From positions 192,134 to 256,133 of the forward strand of contig CALYLW010000137.1 in NCBI GenBank assembly GCA_944989445.1: a stretch of 64,000 nucleotides of DNA, in the 5' to 3' direction. This document shows positions 42,881 to 53,697 of the stretch, in pieces. The position numbers and the translations under genes are program-made. The notes beneath the pieces are model-generated. The model was not told the DNA's origin and made no database searches. It worked only from the letters and a program-made list of their open reading frames with translations. Origin of the DNA: Ampullaceana balthica (taxonomy: Eukaryota > Mollusca > Gastropoda > Lymnaeidae). How positions within the stretch are numbered: the stretch's first letter is position 1; the number at the start of each line of letters is the position of its first letter.

Positions 42881-43116
42881 GGGCCGTCCATAAAGTACGT
42901 CACGCTCCAAAGGGGGGGGGGACGGGGGGAGGGGGGTCCAGCAATGTGTGACGTCACGGTGTTTTATATTAAATTTTAATTATTTTGTTTATAAAAAAAA
43001 TTGTACAAAAGTGTGACGTAATTTAGGGGGGGGTCCGAGATTTGTGACAGGGGGGAGGGGGAGTTAAAAGTTAAAAAGTGTCAAAAAATAGCGTGGCGTA
43101 CTTTATGGACGAACCC
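42881..43116. mobile_element. MITE with GTCCATAAAGTACG terminal repeats
   Basis: Ends GGGCCGTCCATAAAGTACGT and, inverted, GGGTTCGTCCATAAAGTACG. 236 bp, non-coding, with G-runs near both ends that could pair or form quadruplexes. The remnant at 30107-30283 is a sister. The superfamily is not assigned. The stretch 42677-42880 shows nothing else. Confidence 0.75.
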
Positions 43117-43176
43117 AAAAGCTGAGGTCATCAGCTTTTGTGCCGCTTAAAGAGAAAAACCCATGAAATACTTCTC

Positions 43177-43728
43177 TTACTTAAACTTTCCACTGTGGAC
43201 TTTAATATATCTGATAACTTCGGGACATTTCTTCAGTGCGTGATATTTCAGGAGTTCTGACGAAAATAAATAAAGTTATTCCAAAATAAAGCGCAGCCGT
43301 AATATCCATACCATATATGTCTTTCACATTATTCACCAGTGCATTTCCAAATTCATTTTTGGTGTCAGTTGAAGTTAATACTCTGACGTACATGGATATA
43401 TGTCTGATCGCATATAATAATATGCTTTATGTACATGGTAATAAATATGCTGATGTTTATGGTAATATGGTAATGCACATGTTATTATGCTTGTGTACAT
43501 GTTAATATGATGATGTATATGATAATATGGTGATGTACATGGTAATGTGCTACGGATAAACGTTAGGACGCAATAATCTTCTGTTATAGAAGTGTGGTGG
43601 TGGCACAAATGACGAGTGTCATTGTCAATGACATGGGTAACAGCAGGTGACAGAGTTGACATGAGAAATAAACAGTGGCACAATAATTGAACGGCAATAC
43701 GCAATATGAAATTATTAGGTAAAAACAA
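43177..43728 (-). pseudogene. Minus-strand signal peptide - His-rich - transmembrane gene, copy D
   Basis: The frame from 43728 starts MFLPNNFILRIAVQLLCHC and stays open through RHLCHHHTSITEDYC into the His/Tyr-rich repeat to 43375. There it shifts out of the frame that encodes TDTKNEFGNALVNNVK, the membrane segment ITAALYFGITLFIFV and the tail. An extra G near 43226 also shifts the tail (EEMSRSYQIY). The homologous stop is TAA at 43177-43179. With copy C it supports one ancestral frame of about 180 codons. Confidence 0.45.
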
Positions 43729-44009
43729 AATTTTAGTGAAAATAAAATATTACGAACTGATAAGTGGAGACACAGGTTGAAAAAAAATGAAGGGGACAAA
43801 CCCGATTTTTGTGCGACAATTTGATGGACACTATTCAAACTGTATTTAATTTATGTATCAGCAAACTTAATGAATTAATGTACTTCATAGGAGTCCGCTC
43901 AACCCCAAAACAGAAACAATTTTATCACGCGAATTTCTCCGAAATTGAACGTCTTTCTTGGAGGTCCGCTCAGACCAGTCGAGTTTGATTCTTCCTCAGC
44001 TTCTGTTGT

Positions 44010-44285
44010 GAGGACGCCCGAGTTTGTAGCAGACGACGCCCGAATCGGTAGCAGACGACGCCCGAGTCGGTAGGAGACGACGCCCGAGTTGGTAGCAGAC
44101 TAAGCCCGAGTTGGTAGCAGACTAAGCCCGAGTTGGTAGCAGACAACGCCCGAGTTGGTAGCAGACGAAGCCCGAGTTTGTAGCAGACGACGCCCTAGTT
44201 GTTAGCAGACGACGCACGATATGGTAGCAGACGTCGCCCGAGTTGGGTAGCAGACGAAGCCCGAGTTGGTAGCAGAGGACGCAGT
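44010..44285 (+). repeat. 22-bp minisatellite, copy D
   Basis: About 12 imperfect units of GCCCGAGTTGGTAGCAGACG, followed by the conserved leader to the 18-bp array. Confidence 0.85.
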
Positions 44286-44381
44286 GGAAGAGGTGATAGT
44301 GGGTCGCAGATGTTGTGGAGGTTGCGGAGTGGTTGGTTCGCCTTCGAAATTTGTTGAAGCTGGCTATCTTCTTAATTAAAA

Positions 44382-46512
44382 ATGGCCCTTTTGAGGGCAA
44401 CAACGGCCCTTTTGAGGGCAACGGCCCTTTTGTGGGCAAAGGCCTTTTTTTTTAGAGCAACGGCCCTTTTAAAGGGCAACGGCCTTTTGAGGGCAACGGC
44501 CCTTTTGAGAGCAACGGCCCTTATGATGGGCAACGGCCCTTTTGAGGGCAACGGCCCTTATGAGGGCAACGGCCCTTTTTGAGGGCAATGGCCCATTTTG
44601 AGAGCAACGGCCCTTTTGAGAGCAACGGCCGTTATGAGGGCAACGGCCCTTTGAGGGCAACGGCCCTTCTAAGGGCAACGGCCTTTTTTAGGGCAACGGC
44701 CCTTTTGAGGGCAACTGGCCCTTTTGAGGGCAATGCCCTTTTGAATGCAACGGCCCAAGGGCCCTTTTGAGGGCAACGGCCCTTTTGAGCGCAACAACGG
44801 CAATTTTGAGGACAACGGCCCTTTTGAGAGCAACGGCCCTTATAAGGGCAACGGCCCTTTTGAGGGCAACGGCCATTTAAATGGCTACGGCCCTTTTGAG
44901 GGCAACGGCCCTTATTGGGGCAACGGCCCTTATGAGGGCAACGGCCCTTTTAAGGGCAACGGCCCTAATGAGGGAAACGGCCCTTATGAGGGCAAAGGCC
45001 CTTTTGAGGGCAACTGTCCTTTTGAGAGCAAACGGCCCTTTTGAGGGAAACGGTCCTTTTGAGGGAAACTGCCCTTTTGAGTGCAACGGCCTTTATGAGG
45101 GAAACGGCTCTTTGAGGGCCAACGGCCCTTTTGAGTAAAACAGCCCTTTTAAGGGAAACGGCCCTTTTGAGAGCAATGGCCCTTATCAGGGCATCGGCCA
45201 TTTTGAGGGCAACGGCCCTTTTGACGGCATCGGCCCTTCTATGGGAAATGGCCCTTTTGAGGGATACGGCCCTTTTTAGGGATACGGCCCTTTTGAGAGT
45301 AACGGCATTTTGAGGGCAACAATGGCCCTTTTGAAGGCAATGGCCTATTTCAGAGCAACGGCCCTTATGATGGCAACGGCCCTTTCGAGGGAAACGGCCA
45401 TTTTGAGGGCAACAGCCCTTTTGAGGGCAACGGCCATTTGATAGCAACACCCTTTTGAGAGAAACGGTCCTTTTTGAGGGAAACGGCCCTTTTAAGAGCA
45501 ACGGCCCTTATGAGGGCAACGGCCCTTTTGAGGACAATGGCTCTTTTGAGGGCAACGACCCTTTTGAGAGGAACGGCCGTTTTGAAGGCAACAACGGCCC
45601 TTTTGAGGGCAACGGCCCTTTTGAGGGCAACGGCCCTTTTGAGGGACACGGCCCTTTTGAGGGCAACGGCCCTTTTGAGGGCAACGACCCTATCTAGGGC
45701 AAAGGCCCATTTGAGAGCAACGGCCCTTTTGAGGGCAACGGCCCTTTTTGGAGCAACGAACCTTATGAGGGCACGACCCTTTTGAGGGCAACGGCCCTTT
45801 TGAGGAAGACGGCCCTTTTGAGGGCAACAATGGCCCTTTTGTGGGCGATGGCCCTTATGAGGGCAACGGCCCTTATAAGGGCAACGGCCCTTTTGAGGGC
45901 AACGGACATTTTGAGGGTAACGGCACTTTTGAGGGCAACGGCCCTATTGAGAGCAACAGCCTTTTGAGGGAAACGGCCCTTTTAAGGGAAATGGCCCTGT
46001 TGAGACCAACAGCCCTTATGAGGGCAACGGCCCTTTTGAGGTTAAAGGCCCTTTTAATGGCAAGCGTCATTTTGAGAGCAACTGCCCTTTTGAGGGCAAC
46101 TGCCCTTTTGAGGGCAACAGCCCTTTTTGGAGCAACGAACCTTATGAGTGCAAGGCCCTTTTGAGGGCAACGGCCATTTTTATGGAAACGGCCCTTTTGA
46201 GGGCAATGGCCCTTTTGAAGTTAAACTGCCCTTTTGAGGGCAACGGCCCTCTTGAGGGCAATAGTCCTTTTGAGGGCAACGGCCCTTTTGAGTGCAACGG
46301 CCCTTTTGAGTGCAACGGCCCTTTTGATGGCAACGGCCCTTATGAGGGTAACGGCCCTTTTGAGGGCAACGGCCCTCTGGAGGGCAATAGTCCTTTTGAG
46401 GGCAACGGCCCTTTTGAGTTCAACGGCCCTTTTGATGGCAACGGCCCTTATGAGGGCAACGGCCCTTTTGAGGGAAACGGCCCTTTTGAGGGAAACGGCC
46501 CTTTTGAGGGCC
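44382..46512 (+). repeat. 18-bp minisatellite array, copy D (longest)
   Basis: About 118 units. A higher-order pattern is visible: the block TTGGAGCAACGAACCTTATGAGGGCACGACCC recurs inside this array at about 45748 and 46126, and in the other long arrays, so multi-unit segments were duplicated together. Confidence 0.95.
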
Positions 46513-46549
46513 AAATCAAATGTCCACCCTTCAATTTTGGTTTGGTTCT

Positions 46550-46814
46550 TAAAATAAAAAATAATAATTTAAAAAAACAACAACAAAAACAAACAAAAAC
46601 AAAAAAACAAGAAAAAAAACAAAAACAGCAACATAAAAAAATAATTAAATAAAATATTAAAAAATCTGTAATTCCTTTGTACCTTCTTTTAGTATTTTTT
46701 TTCTGTAAACATTCCTTTTAATGTTAAATATCACTTTATTCTTCAATTCCTACTCTGTCTCTCTCAAAATTCTCTCTCTACTCTCTCACAAATTATCTTT
46801 CTCTCTCTATCTTT

Positions 46815-46845
<31 letters not shown>

Positions 46846-46860
46846 ACAGACACAAACTCT
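46550..46860 (+). repeat. A-rich and CT-rich tracts, copy D
   Basis: AACAAAAACAAAC tract, spacer, then (TC)n. Same order as 32805-33160. Confidence 0.9.
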
Positions 46861-46864
46861 CTGT

Positions 46865-47275
46865 CTCATCTACCTATGTTGTTTCAGCCCTATATCTACC
46901 TATGTTGTTTCAGCCCTATATCTACCTATGTTGTTTCAGCCCTATATCTACCTATGTTGTTTCAGCCCTATATCTACCTATGTTGTTTCAGCCCTATATC
47001 TACCTATGTTGTTTCAGCCCTATATCTACCTATGTTGTTTTAGCCCTATATCTACCTATGTTGTTTCAGCCCTATATCTACCTATGTTGTTTTCAGCCCT
47101 ATATCTACCTATGTTGTTTCAGCCCTATATCTACCTATGTTGTTTTAGCCCTATATCTACCTATGTTGTTTCAGCCCTATATCTACCTATGTTGTTTCAG
47201 CCCTATACCTACCTATGTTGTTTTAGCCCTATATCTACCTATGTTGTTTTAGCCCTATATCTACCTATGTTGTTT
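46865..47275 (+). repeat. 26-bp minisatellite array, copy D
   Basis: About 16 very regular CTACCTATGTTGTTTYAGCC units, uninterrupted. The more uniform units suggest recent homogenisation. Frames of 116 and 190 codons are by-products. Confidence 0.95.
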
Positions 47276-47467
47276 TTCCCAGCTCGAATTTAACGCTTTA
47301 TGTATTATTACTACTTCGTATTCTTATTCTTTTATTCCGATTTATTGAGGGCATAATAACAATATTGCCTGACGATTTCTCAAATATTTCAATCTTAATT
47401 CATAATGATAGATGAAGTAAAATGAAAGGGAAAATATATTAAATTTATTTTACTTTTATTTGTTTTC

Positions 47468-47667
47468 CCGCCATTTTGTTGCTTATTTTGTGACGTCAGA
47501 AGAATGGCTGACAGGAAAGAAGCTAAAAGTTGGCGCCAAACATTGATATGTTCAATGCAACTTTTAGAACAAATATTTTAAAGTCCTATCATCTGCTAGT
47601 CTATCGGATTGCTGGCTAATTAGTAATCAAAACAACACGCGTAAACACTTTAAGGCTCGACGAAACT
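47468..47667 (+). promoter_or_regulatory. Conserved upstream block, copy D
   Basis: CRE TGACGTCA at 47491-47498, TTGGCGCCAA at 47530-47539, donor ACT|GTAAGT at 47667/47668. The short frame starting MADRKEAKSWRQTL is intact here as in copy A. Confidence 0.4.
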
Positions 47668-47999
47668 GTAAGTCAATGAAATACTTTAAATCTGTGACTT
47701 TCTTTCTAGTAAAAATTATATAATATATAAGTTATAAATCGTTAATATATATTTCAACTAAGTCATTCTTGATGAATAACACAAATAATATTGAGCACCG
47801 ATAGAGATATATTTATTTCTAAGTGGAAGCTTCACGAAATCAATTATTGATTTTACAAATAAACGAGGAAGCACACTAAAAGTGAATATTTTGACAATAG
47901 ATAAGATTAAAATAATTTGTATTAACATTTAAGGCATTTAGATGTTTATAATTTATCGCTTTTACTAAAGCCAATTGTGTCTAATGACGTTATGTGCAG

Positions 48000-48235
48000 C
48001 CTTGTGTTGTGCTAACAACGTCACCGTCACCGTTACGATGGAACACGACGAGGTGAGATCTTGCCGACACGGTTACGTCCACGGCAAGGACAGGGTGCTG
48101 GTCAGTGGAAAGTTTGACACGAGCAATGTGGACAAGGCTGTACAAGATGATTTGGGTTTCGAGTTGGTGGCTGTGGGGCAAGAAAGTCCACGTGAAGGAC
48201 AAAATAGCCCTTCAAGTTTTTCCTCTAAATTCCTA
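48000..48235 (+). CDS. Exon 2, copy D
   Basis: 236 nt, phase 1 to 0, intact, near-identical to copy C (HDEV for HDAV, QDDL for QDTL, and ESPREG for ESLREG). Acceptor TTATGTGCAG and donor CTA|GTAAGT are conserved. Confidence 0.65.
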
Positions 48236-48890
48236 GTAAGTTGTAGCATGTGAAGATTTGGTGGATTTTAACAAATAATTGAAACTAGATACGACCCCGT
48301 GGTGTAGCATACGCCGCAGACTTTCTCATCATAGATAGTGCAAAGAATGGGGGGTTCAAAGAACGAACACAAACAGCAGCACGAAGTAATGAGAAGAAAA
48401 AAAGCGAGTAAACGTGGAGACATGCTCACTGCAGTTGTTGTTACATGCCCCCCACCCTTTACTACCATCCTTTGCCAACCTTAAACTGTGATTTGCCGAC
48501 CCTAGCGAGGGTTAGCTATGTTTTCAAAAAAGGGGGAGAAGAACAGGCAGAAAAAAAACATTTTAAAAATTTTATCTTAAAAAAACGGACAGAAACAAAC
48601 ATTTTTAAAATAAATAAAAGGGAATAAACAAACATTTTTATTTAAAAAAATTTAAAAAATGTCCCGCTGGGGCTTGAACCCATAACTTTCCGCGTGCTAG
48701 GTGGACATGGTAAGCACTACACTACGGATCATATGTTATTCTGTGAAAGAACAACTCAACTGAACGCATTGTTGCCCCACCTTTTTTTTCCTTTTCATCC
48801 CACTACGCTTGCAAACTGTGATCGGTCGACCCCAGCAAGGGTCATTTCGTCATGATCATTTTCACATACTCGCTTTGGTGACTTATATAA
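48236..48890 (+). other. Intron 2, copy D, before the insertion
   Basis: AT-rich, shared with copies A and C, ending GGTGACTTATATAA where the Helitron array begins. The intron resumes at about 60623 (ATATACAGCTGTTTTCC) and runs to the exon 3 acceptor at 61115. Confidence 0.55.
48660..48731 (-). tRNA. tRNA-like sequence, copy D
   Basis: Nearly the same as at 2130-2201, including loop CTAGCAC, box B GGTTCAAGCC and a following T run. Confidence 0.4.
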
Positions 48891-50104
48891 CGATGCTACG
48901 GGTAGGCACAATGAAAATAACTTTATTTGGATTTGAGTTTCACATTCCCCTTAATAATGAGTGTAAACGTATCAGGAAATTAGGGTAGTCATAAATCAAA
49001 CCCTATCTTTATAAAAATCACGATATGTGTGTCTAGAAAATAGAAAGTATGATGAATTTAAATATTACCCATCAATTTTAGTATTTCTGCTTTAATAACG
49101 CACGCTTTTCTCTATATACTTTACCAGAATAACAAAGGTCCTTAACAGTTACAAAAATCTAATGGGCAAGGCTCAATTTCTTTTTCCAGGAATCAAAAAA
49201 ATGAAAACAATATCTTTGATTCCTTTGGTTCTAGGAAAAAGCTCTTAAAATCACCCACTCCATTTTATAAGCTAAGTATGAAATTAGTTCAAGACGAAGA
49301 GGATATTTTTTTAGCATAGTAAAAAGCAATAAGTTGGCAGATACTTGTTTCACTTAAATAACGGATTTTTTTTCTTGGTACCTATATTCAAGCCTTTTTT
49401 CATTGTAGCTTTTTTAGCTTTTAAAATGACATATAAGTTAGGGCTTAATGTATAACATATATTATGTAGGCATTTGATTTTAAAACAGAATAGTTTTTTA
49501 AAAAATCAGTCTGTATACAAAACTTTATCCTCGTATAATATTGCTCAAATAAAATCAAGTTGTTATGTCACAATATCAGTTGCTGTTAGTGTATTTTTTG
49601 CCAGAACAGGGGTAGGCACAATTAAAAAATAACTTTATTTGGTTTTGGGTCTCAAATTTCCCTTAAAAATGAATGTAAATGCATCATGAAATTAGGGTAG
49701 TTGTAAATCAAACCACTTATAAAATTCACGATATGTGTCGAGAAAATAGAAAGTATGATGAATTTAAATATTAACCATCAATTTTGGTAGGTCTGCTTTA
49801 TAACGTATGCTTTTCTCTATATAATATACTCCTACAGAATATGAAAGGTACTTAACAGTTATAAGAATCTAATCGGCAAGGCTCAATTTCTTTTCACATG
49901 AATAAAAAAAAGTTAAAAATATATTTCCATATGATTCCATTGGTTCTAGGAAAATGCTCTGAAAAACACCAATTCCATTGTATAGTTCAAGCATGAAATT
50001 AGTTTAAGACGAATTAGTTATTATTTGAGCCAGATAATATTTATTTGAATATGCATGCTTAGTGGAGGGTGGAAATATGGTTTATGGGTATACAATTCGA
50101 ATTA

Positions 50105-51301
50105 CGGACACTTCGACCCCGGACGATTCGACCCCGGTCGGTTCGACCACGGACGGTTCGAACCCGGACGATTCGACCCTGGACAGTTCGACCACAGGAC
50201 GTTTCGACCCCAGGATGTTTCGACCCCGGACGTTTCGACCCTCTCGTTTCTACATTGTGAAATGTTTTTATTTATTCTTTGGTTTTAAAAAATATATATT
50301 TTTTAAAATTAATTTTTGGTATGTTATCCATTAAAAATTAAAAACTCCTATCCCAAACTAAAAAGAAAACAAAAGGACCTAATTTATTATTGGGTGTCAA
50401 AAAGTATATATTTAAGTCGTTCAAAGGTTTTCATCGGGATAACATAAACAAATGAAAGTTGCTTTTTTTCATTTAAAAAAAATAATAATAATAAAATTTT
50501 AAGTGTCGACATGCTGAACCCGCGCCCTTTGCATTCACTTCTGTTTCTTGTGTTGCTTTACACGTGTATACCTCCCTAGCAGAAATACTGATTTTAATAA
50601 GACGTACAAAGTTGTCAGTATTTAAAGTCCATAAATTTGCATAGTTTATACCGCCACCTAGCAGACAATAACGTTCAAGATGCTGGACCCGTATGACCGG
50701 ACTGAACTTTACGTCATTGTTGTTTACATTTCGTCCGATGGTTTCATAATCCCGTGTTACAAAGGCTACACTCAGTGACCACCACAGCAAGCCGTGTGCT
50801 GGCGAGGGTAAATGGAGTAAGTGGGGGCAGAGAGAATGTAGGCACCTTCAGAAAGGACTATCTGACCACATTGCCTTTGTTTTGTCCGATTACATCGTAC
50901 GGGGTGGGGGTGGAGTTGAATTGGTTTGAAAGGTCTTTCTACCTGAGAGGAATGGCGCATTGATCACAATCATGAATTCGCGATGAATATTGACTGGTTG
51001 TCAATAACAATTTCAAACTGTATTTAATTTTTAATGGATAATAATTTTAAGCTAAATTATTTTTAGTCAATGGATAACATTTAAACATGTTTATACCAAA
51101 ACTTACTTTTAAAAAATAATAAATTTTAAAAAGTATATTTAAAACAATATATTAAAAAATTATACGGTGTTGATACGAAGGGGTCGAAACGTCCGGGGTC
51201 GAAACACCCTGGGGTCGAAACGTCCTGTGGTCGAACTGCCCGGGGTCGAATCGTCCGTGGTCGAACTGGCAGGGTCGAATCGTCTGGGGTCGAAGTGTCC
51301 G
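50105..51301. mobile_element. Foldback-type element with repeat-built inverted ends
   Basis: The left end (50105-50245) and right end (51175-51301) are about 130-bp inverted repeats, each made of 15-16 bp units such as CGGACGATTCGACCCC. The outermost sequence is CGGACACTTCGACCCC. Units 2 and 3 of the array lack it at this site (TGGTTTACGGGTGTACGGTT), so it is an insertion. The interior has frames up to 105 codons on the minus strand and no recognised transposase. The superfamily is unknown to me. Confidence 0.75.
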
Positions 51302-52454
51302 ACCACCTAAAATACATATATTCTTTTCACACGAATATTAACATAAAAAACAATGTTTTGTTTTGTTTTTTTAAATTCCTAGAGATTGATTTTTTAATAA
51401 ATTACGTCATTTTGAAAGGACTTCCCACTCTTTTCTTCTAGTATTCACAAAGCAATAAATTGGCAGATACTTGTTCCACTAAAATAAAGGATTACTTTTC
51501 GTTGTATTTGTATTTAAGCCTTTTTTCATTGTAGCATTTTTTAGCTTATAAAATGACATATTTGGTAATGGTCTTAATATATAACATATATTTGTAGGCA
51601 TTTAATATTAAATCAGAATAATTTAAAAAGAATTTTTTTCAAGAAAGTCTATACAGCTTAAAAGAAAACTGCCATTTAGTAAACCACATGATCTGCCTTT
51701 GAAATCAGTCTTTAAACAAAACGTTATCCTCGTTGCATAATATTGCTCAAATAAAATCAAGCTGTTATGTCTAAATATCAGTTGCTGTTAGTGTATTTTT
51801 TCGCTTGAGCACGCACTTTCTGAAGCTAGAACCTATATATGAGTCGTAATACCCGCGATATGTCTTTACACTAAATATATGTATACCTTAAAGAACCGTA
51901 CAGTTTATACCCGAAGTGTGTGCCACGCAACTCATTGTTCTAGAAATGTAACTATTTTTTTTAATGAATGTTTTAGTTTTGTTAGCTCTTAAATACCTTA
52001 AATAATGATTTTTATGGGAAAAGCATATTATGTATGTGAATTTTTATGCTTAAGTAAGGTGTGCATGGGTTTTATTTGTTTTAAAGAAACATTTTGAATC
52101 GCAAGGTCTGGGCTTAAAATTTACCCTGCTGATTTAGTTTTAATCTATGCAAAAAGTATAAAAACAGTTGCTAAGCTATAGTGTTTATGTCATCCAGGGT
52201 TGGGCGATATTATTGACTCTTACCCCTCCTATAAATGGTACACTTCAAAAGGTCATAAAGTTGTACTCAATATAAAAATAGCTGTTCCACTTATTACCCA
52301 CACTCATTGGTCCGTGCATATAACTCTTATATATAATTCATTTTCGTCTATAACAGTACCGAATTTTTTTTCCATTCCTTCTATTTCCTTGGGGCATTTT
52401 ATGGAGCAATCGTTCCAGAAAATAATAATCCTGTAAACTATTTAAGCACCGAAA

Positions 52455-52736
52455 GGACGCGGTGGTCGGGTGGCAGTGCACTGGACTGTCGTACCGATGG
52501 TCACGGGTTCGAATCCGTGTGAATGCAAGGGTTTGTTCCCGGGGCCTAGGGCGTCCCCGAGTCACCCAGCTCCGAATGGGTACCTAACATTACATGTAGT
52601 TAGGCGGCTGAGTAATGCGTGGAACCCACAAAGCCGTGGCCTGTGAACGCTGCATCACTTGCCAACAGATCATCTGTCATGGTCTGTGGACGCAACTATC
52701 TTCTGCATAGAAGGAGCGTCTGTATAGATAAGATAA
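52455..52736 (+). mobile_element. tRNA-derived SINE
   Basis: Box A-like GGTGGTCGGGTGGCAGTGCA and box B GGTTCGAATCC at the 5' end. A body with GCCGTGGCCTGTGAACGCTG follows, and the tail is TAGATAAGATAA. It is absent from the same place in unit 2 (TAAGCACCGAAGGAAAATAA). Minus-strand frames reading RPREQTLAFTRIRTRDH are SINE antisense and not genes. Confidence 0.85.
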
Positions 52737-53697
52737 ATCTCCCACCTAAGAATCATTGGCATTGCTATCATCACTAATCACTTGCTTCATGCATTTTTTA
52801 ATTTATAAATATAACTTACCTAGCATGTTTAACTTAATTTATGCAAAAAGAATATTAACAGTGGCTAAGCTCTAGTGTTTGATATCTGGTTTCACTCATG
52901 TGCTTTCTTTCTCTAATGCATTGAATACATTGTTAGTATTTGATTATTTATAAACTAACTTTTAAAATGTCAAATACACTAAGTATTTAAATTACACATA
53001 TAAAAGATCTAAAGAAAAGTGGTAAAAGGATACTATGTATTTGATAATAAAGAAAATAATAGTATATAAATATTGTTAAAATATTGCGCTAAAAAAATAA
53101 TGACTATGGTTTGTAAACAAAAATGTTAGGTAAATTAACGTTGAACATAAATGTAGACATCTGGAGAAAGACCAAAGCAAATAAATTTTTCGAACGGCTG
53201 GATAAAATACATCTCGAAAATACATAAAGGAAACAGTGTAAAGATGTAATTTGCAAACAAATATTAATTCTGTAATTTTTTACAAAACATGTATACGTAG
53301 TCTTGTTAGAGGCGCAACATTATCAGACATAAAAATAAACTGTTTCATCACATTTAGTTCACAACATAAACACACATACACTCACTTAAATCACACACTT
53401 GCACACACAAACATAAACACACAAACAGATAGTACCATTAAAAAAAGCACATTTCATTGAAATAACCGCGGCTCTTTTTACTTTGTTTCCATTTTACAAA
53501 TTAATATGAGCTCGAACTATGACGTAAAAGACACAATATTTTATGGCGAGAAACGCCGTCTTGTTAATCTCGACATCAAAACTTTTATTATTTTACGTCT
53601 TAATTTATTTTATTTTCGGGAGTTACCCCGCATAGCGAGCACCCACACCCCCACCACACACGGCTTCGGACGCGCTTAGGCACAATATATATAGGGA

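Larger units (their letters stand above)
48891..53697 (-). mobile_element. Helitron-like array unit 1 (with foldback and SINE insertions)
   Basis: First of three head-to-tail units. Its left edge lacks half of the terminal hairpin (starts CGATGCTACGGG). Its right end is CGGGAGTTACCCCGCATAGC through CGGCTTCGGACGCGCTTAGG and a TATATA run. An internal second copy of the left ~700 bp begins at about 49608 (AGGGGTAGGCACAATTAAAA). It is longer than the others because of a foldback element (50105-51301) and a SINE (52455-52736). No Rep/helicase coding sequence is seen. Confidence 0.6.

Noticed and set aside
46721..47293. 190-codon frame with hydrophobic repeats as a membrane protein
   Set aside because: It is the 26-bp minisatellite plus CT tract; the same reading appears in every frame.
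50473..50960. Captured host exon inside the foldback element
   Set aside because: Frames of 60-105 codons occur on both strands without splice signals or recognisable domains.
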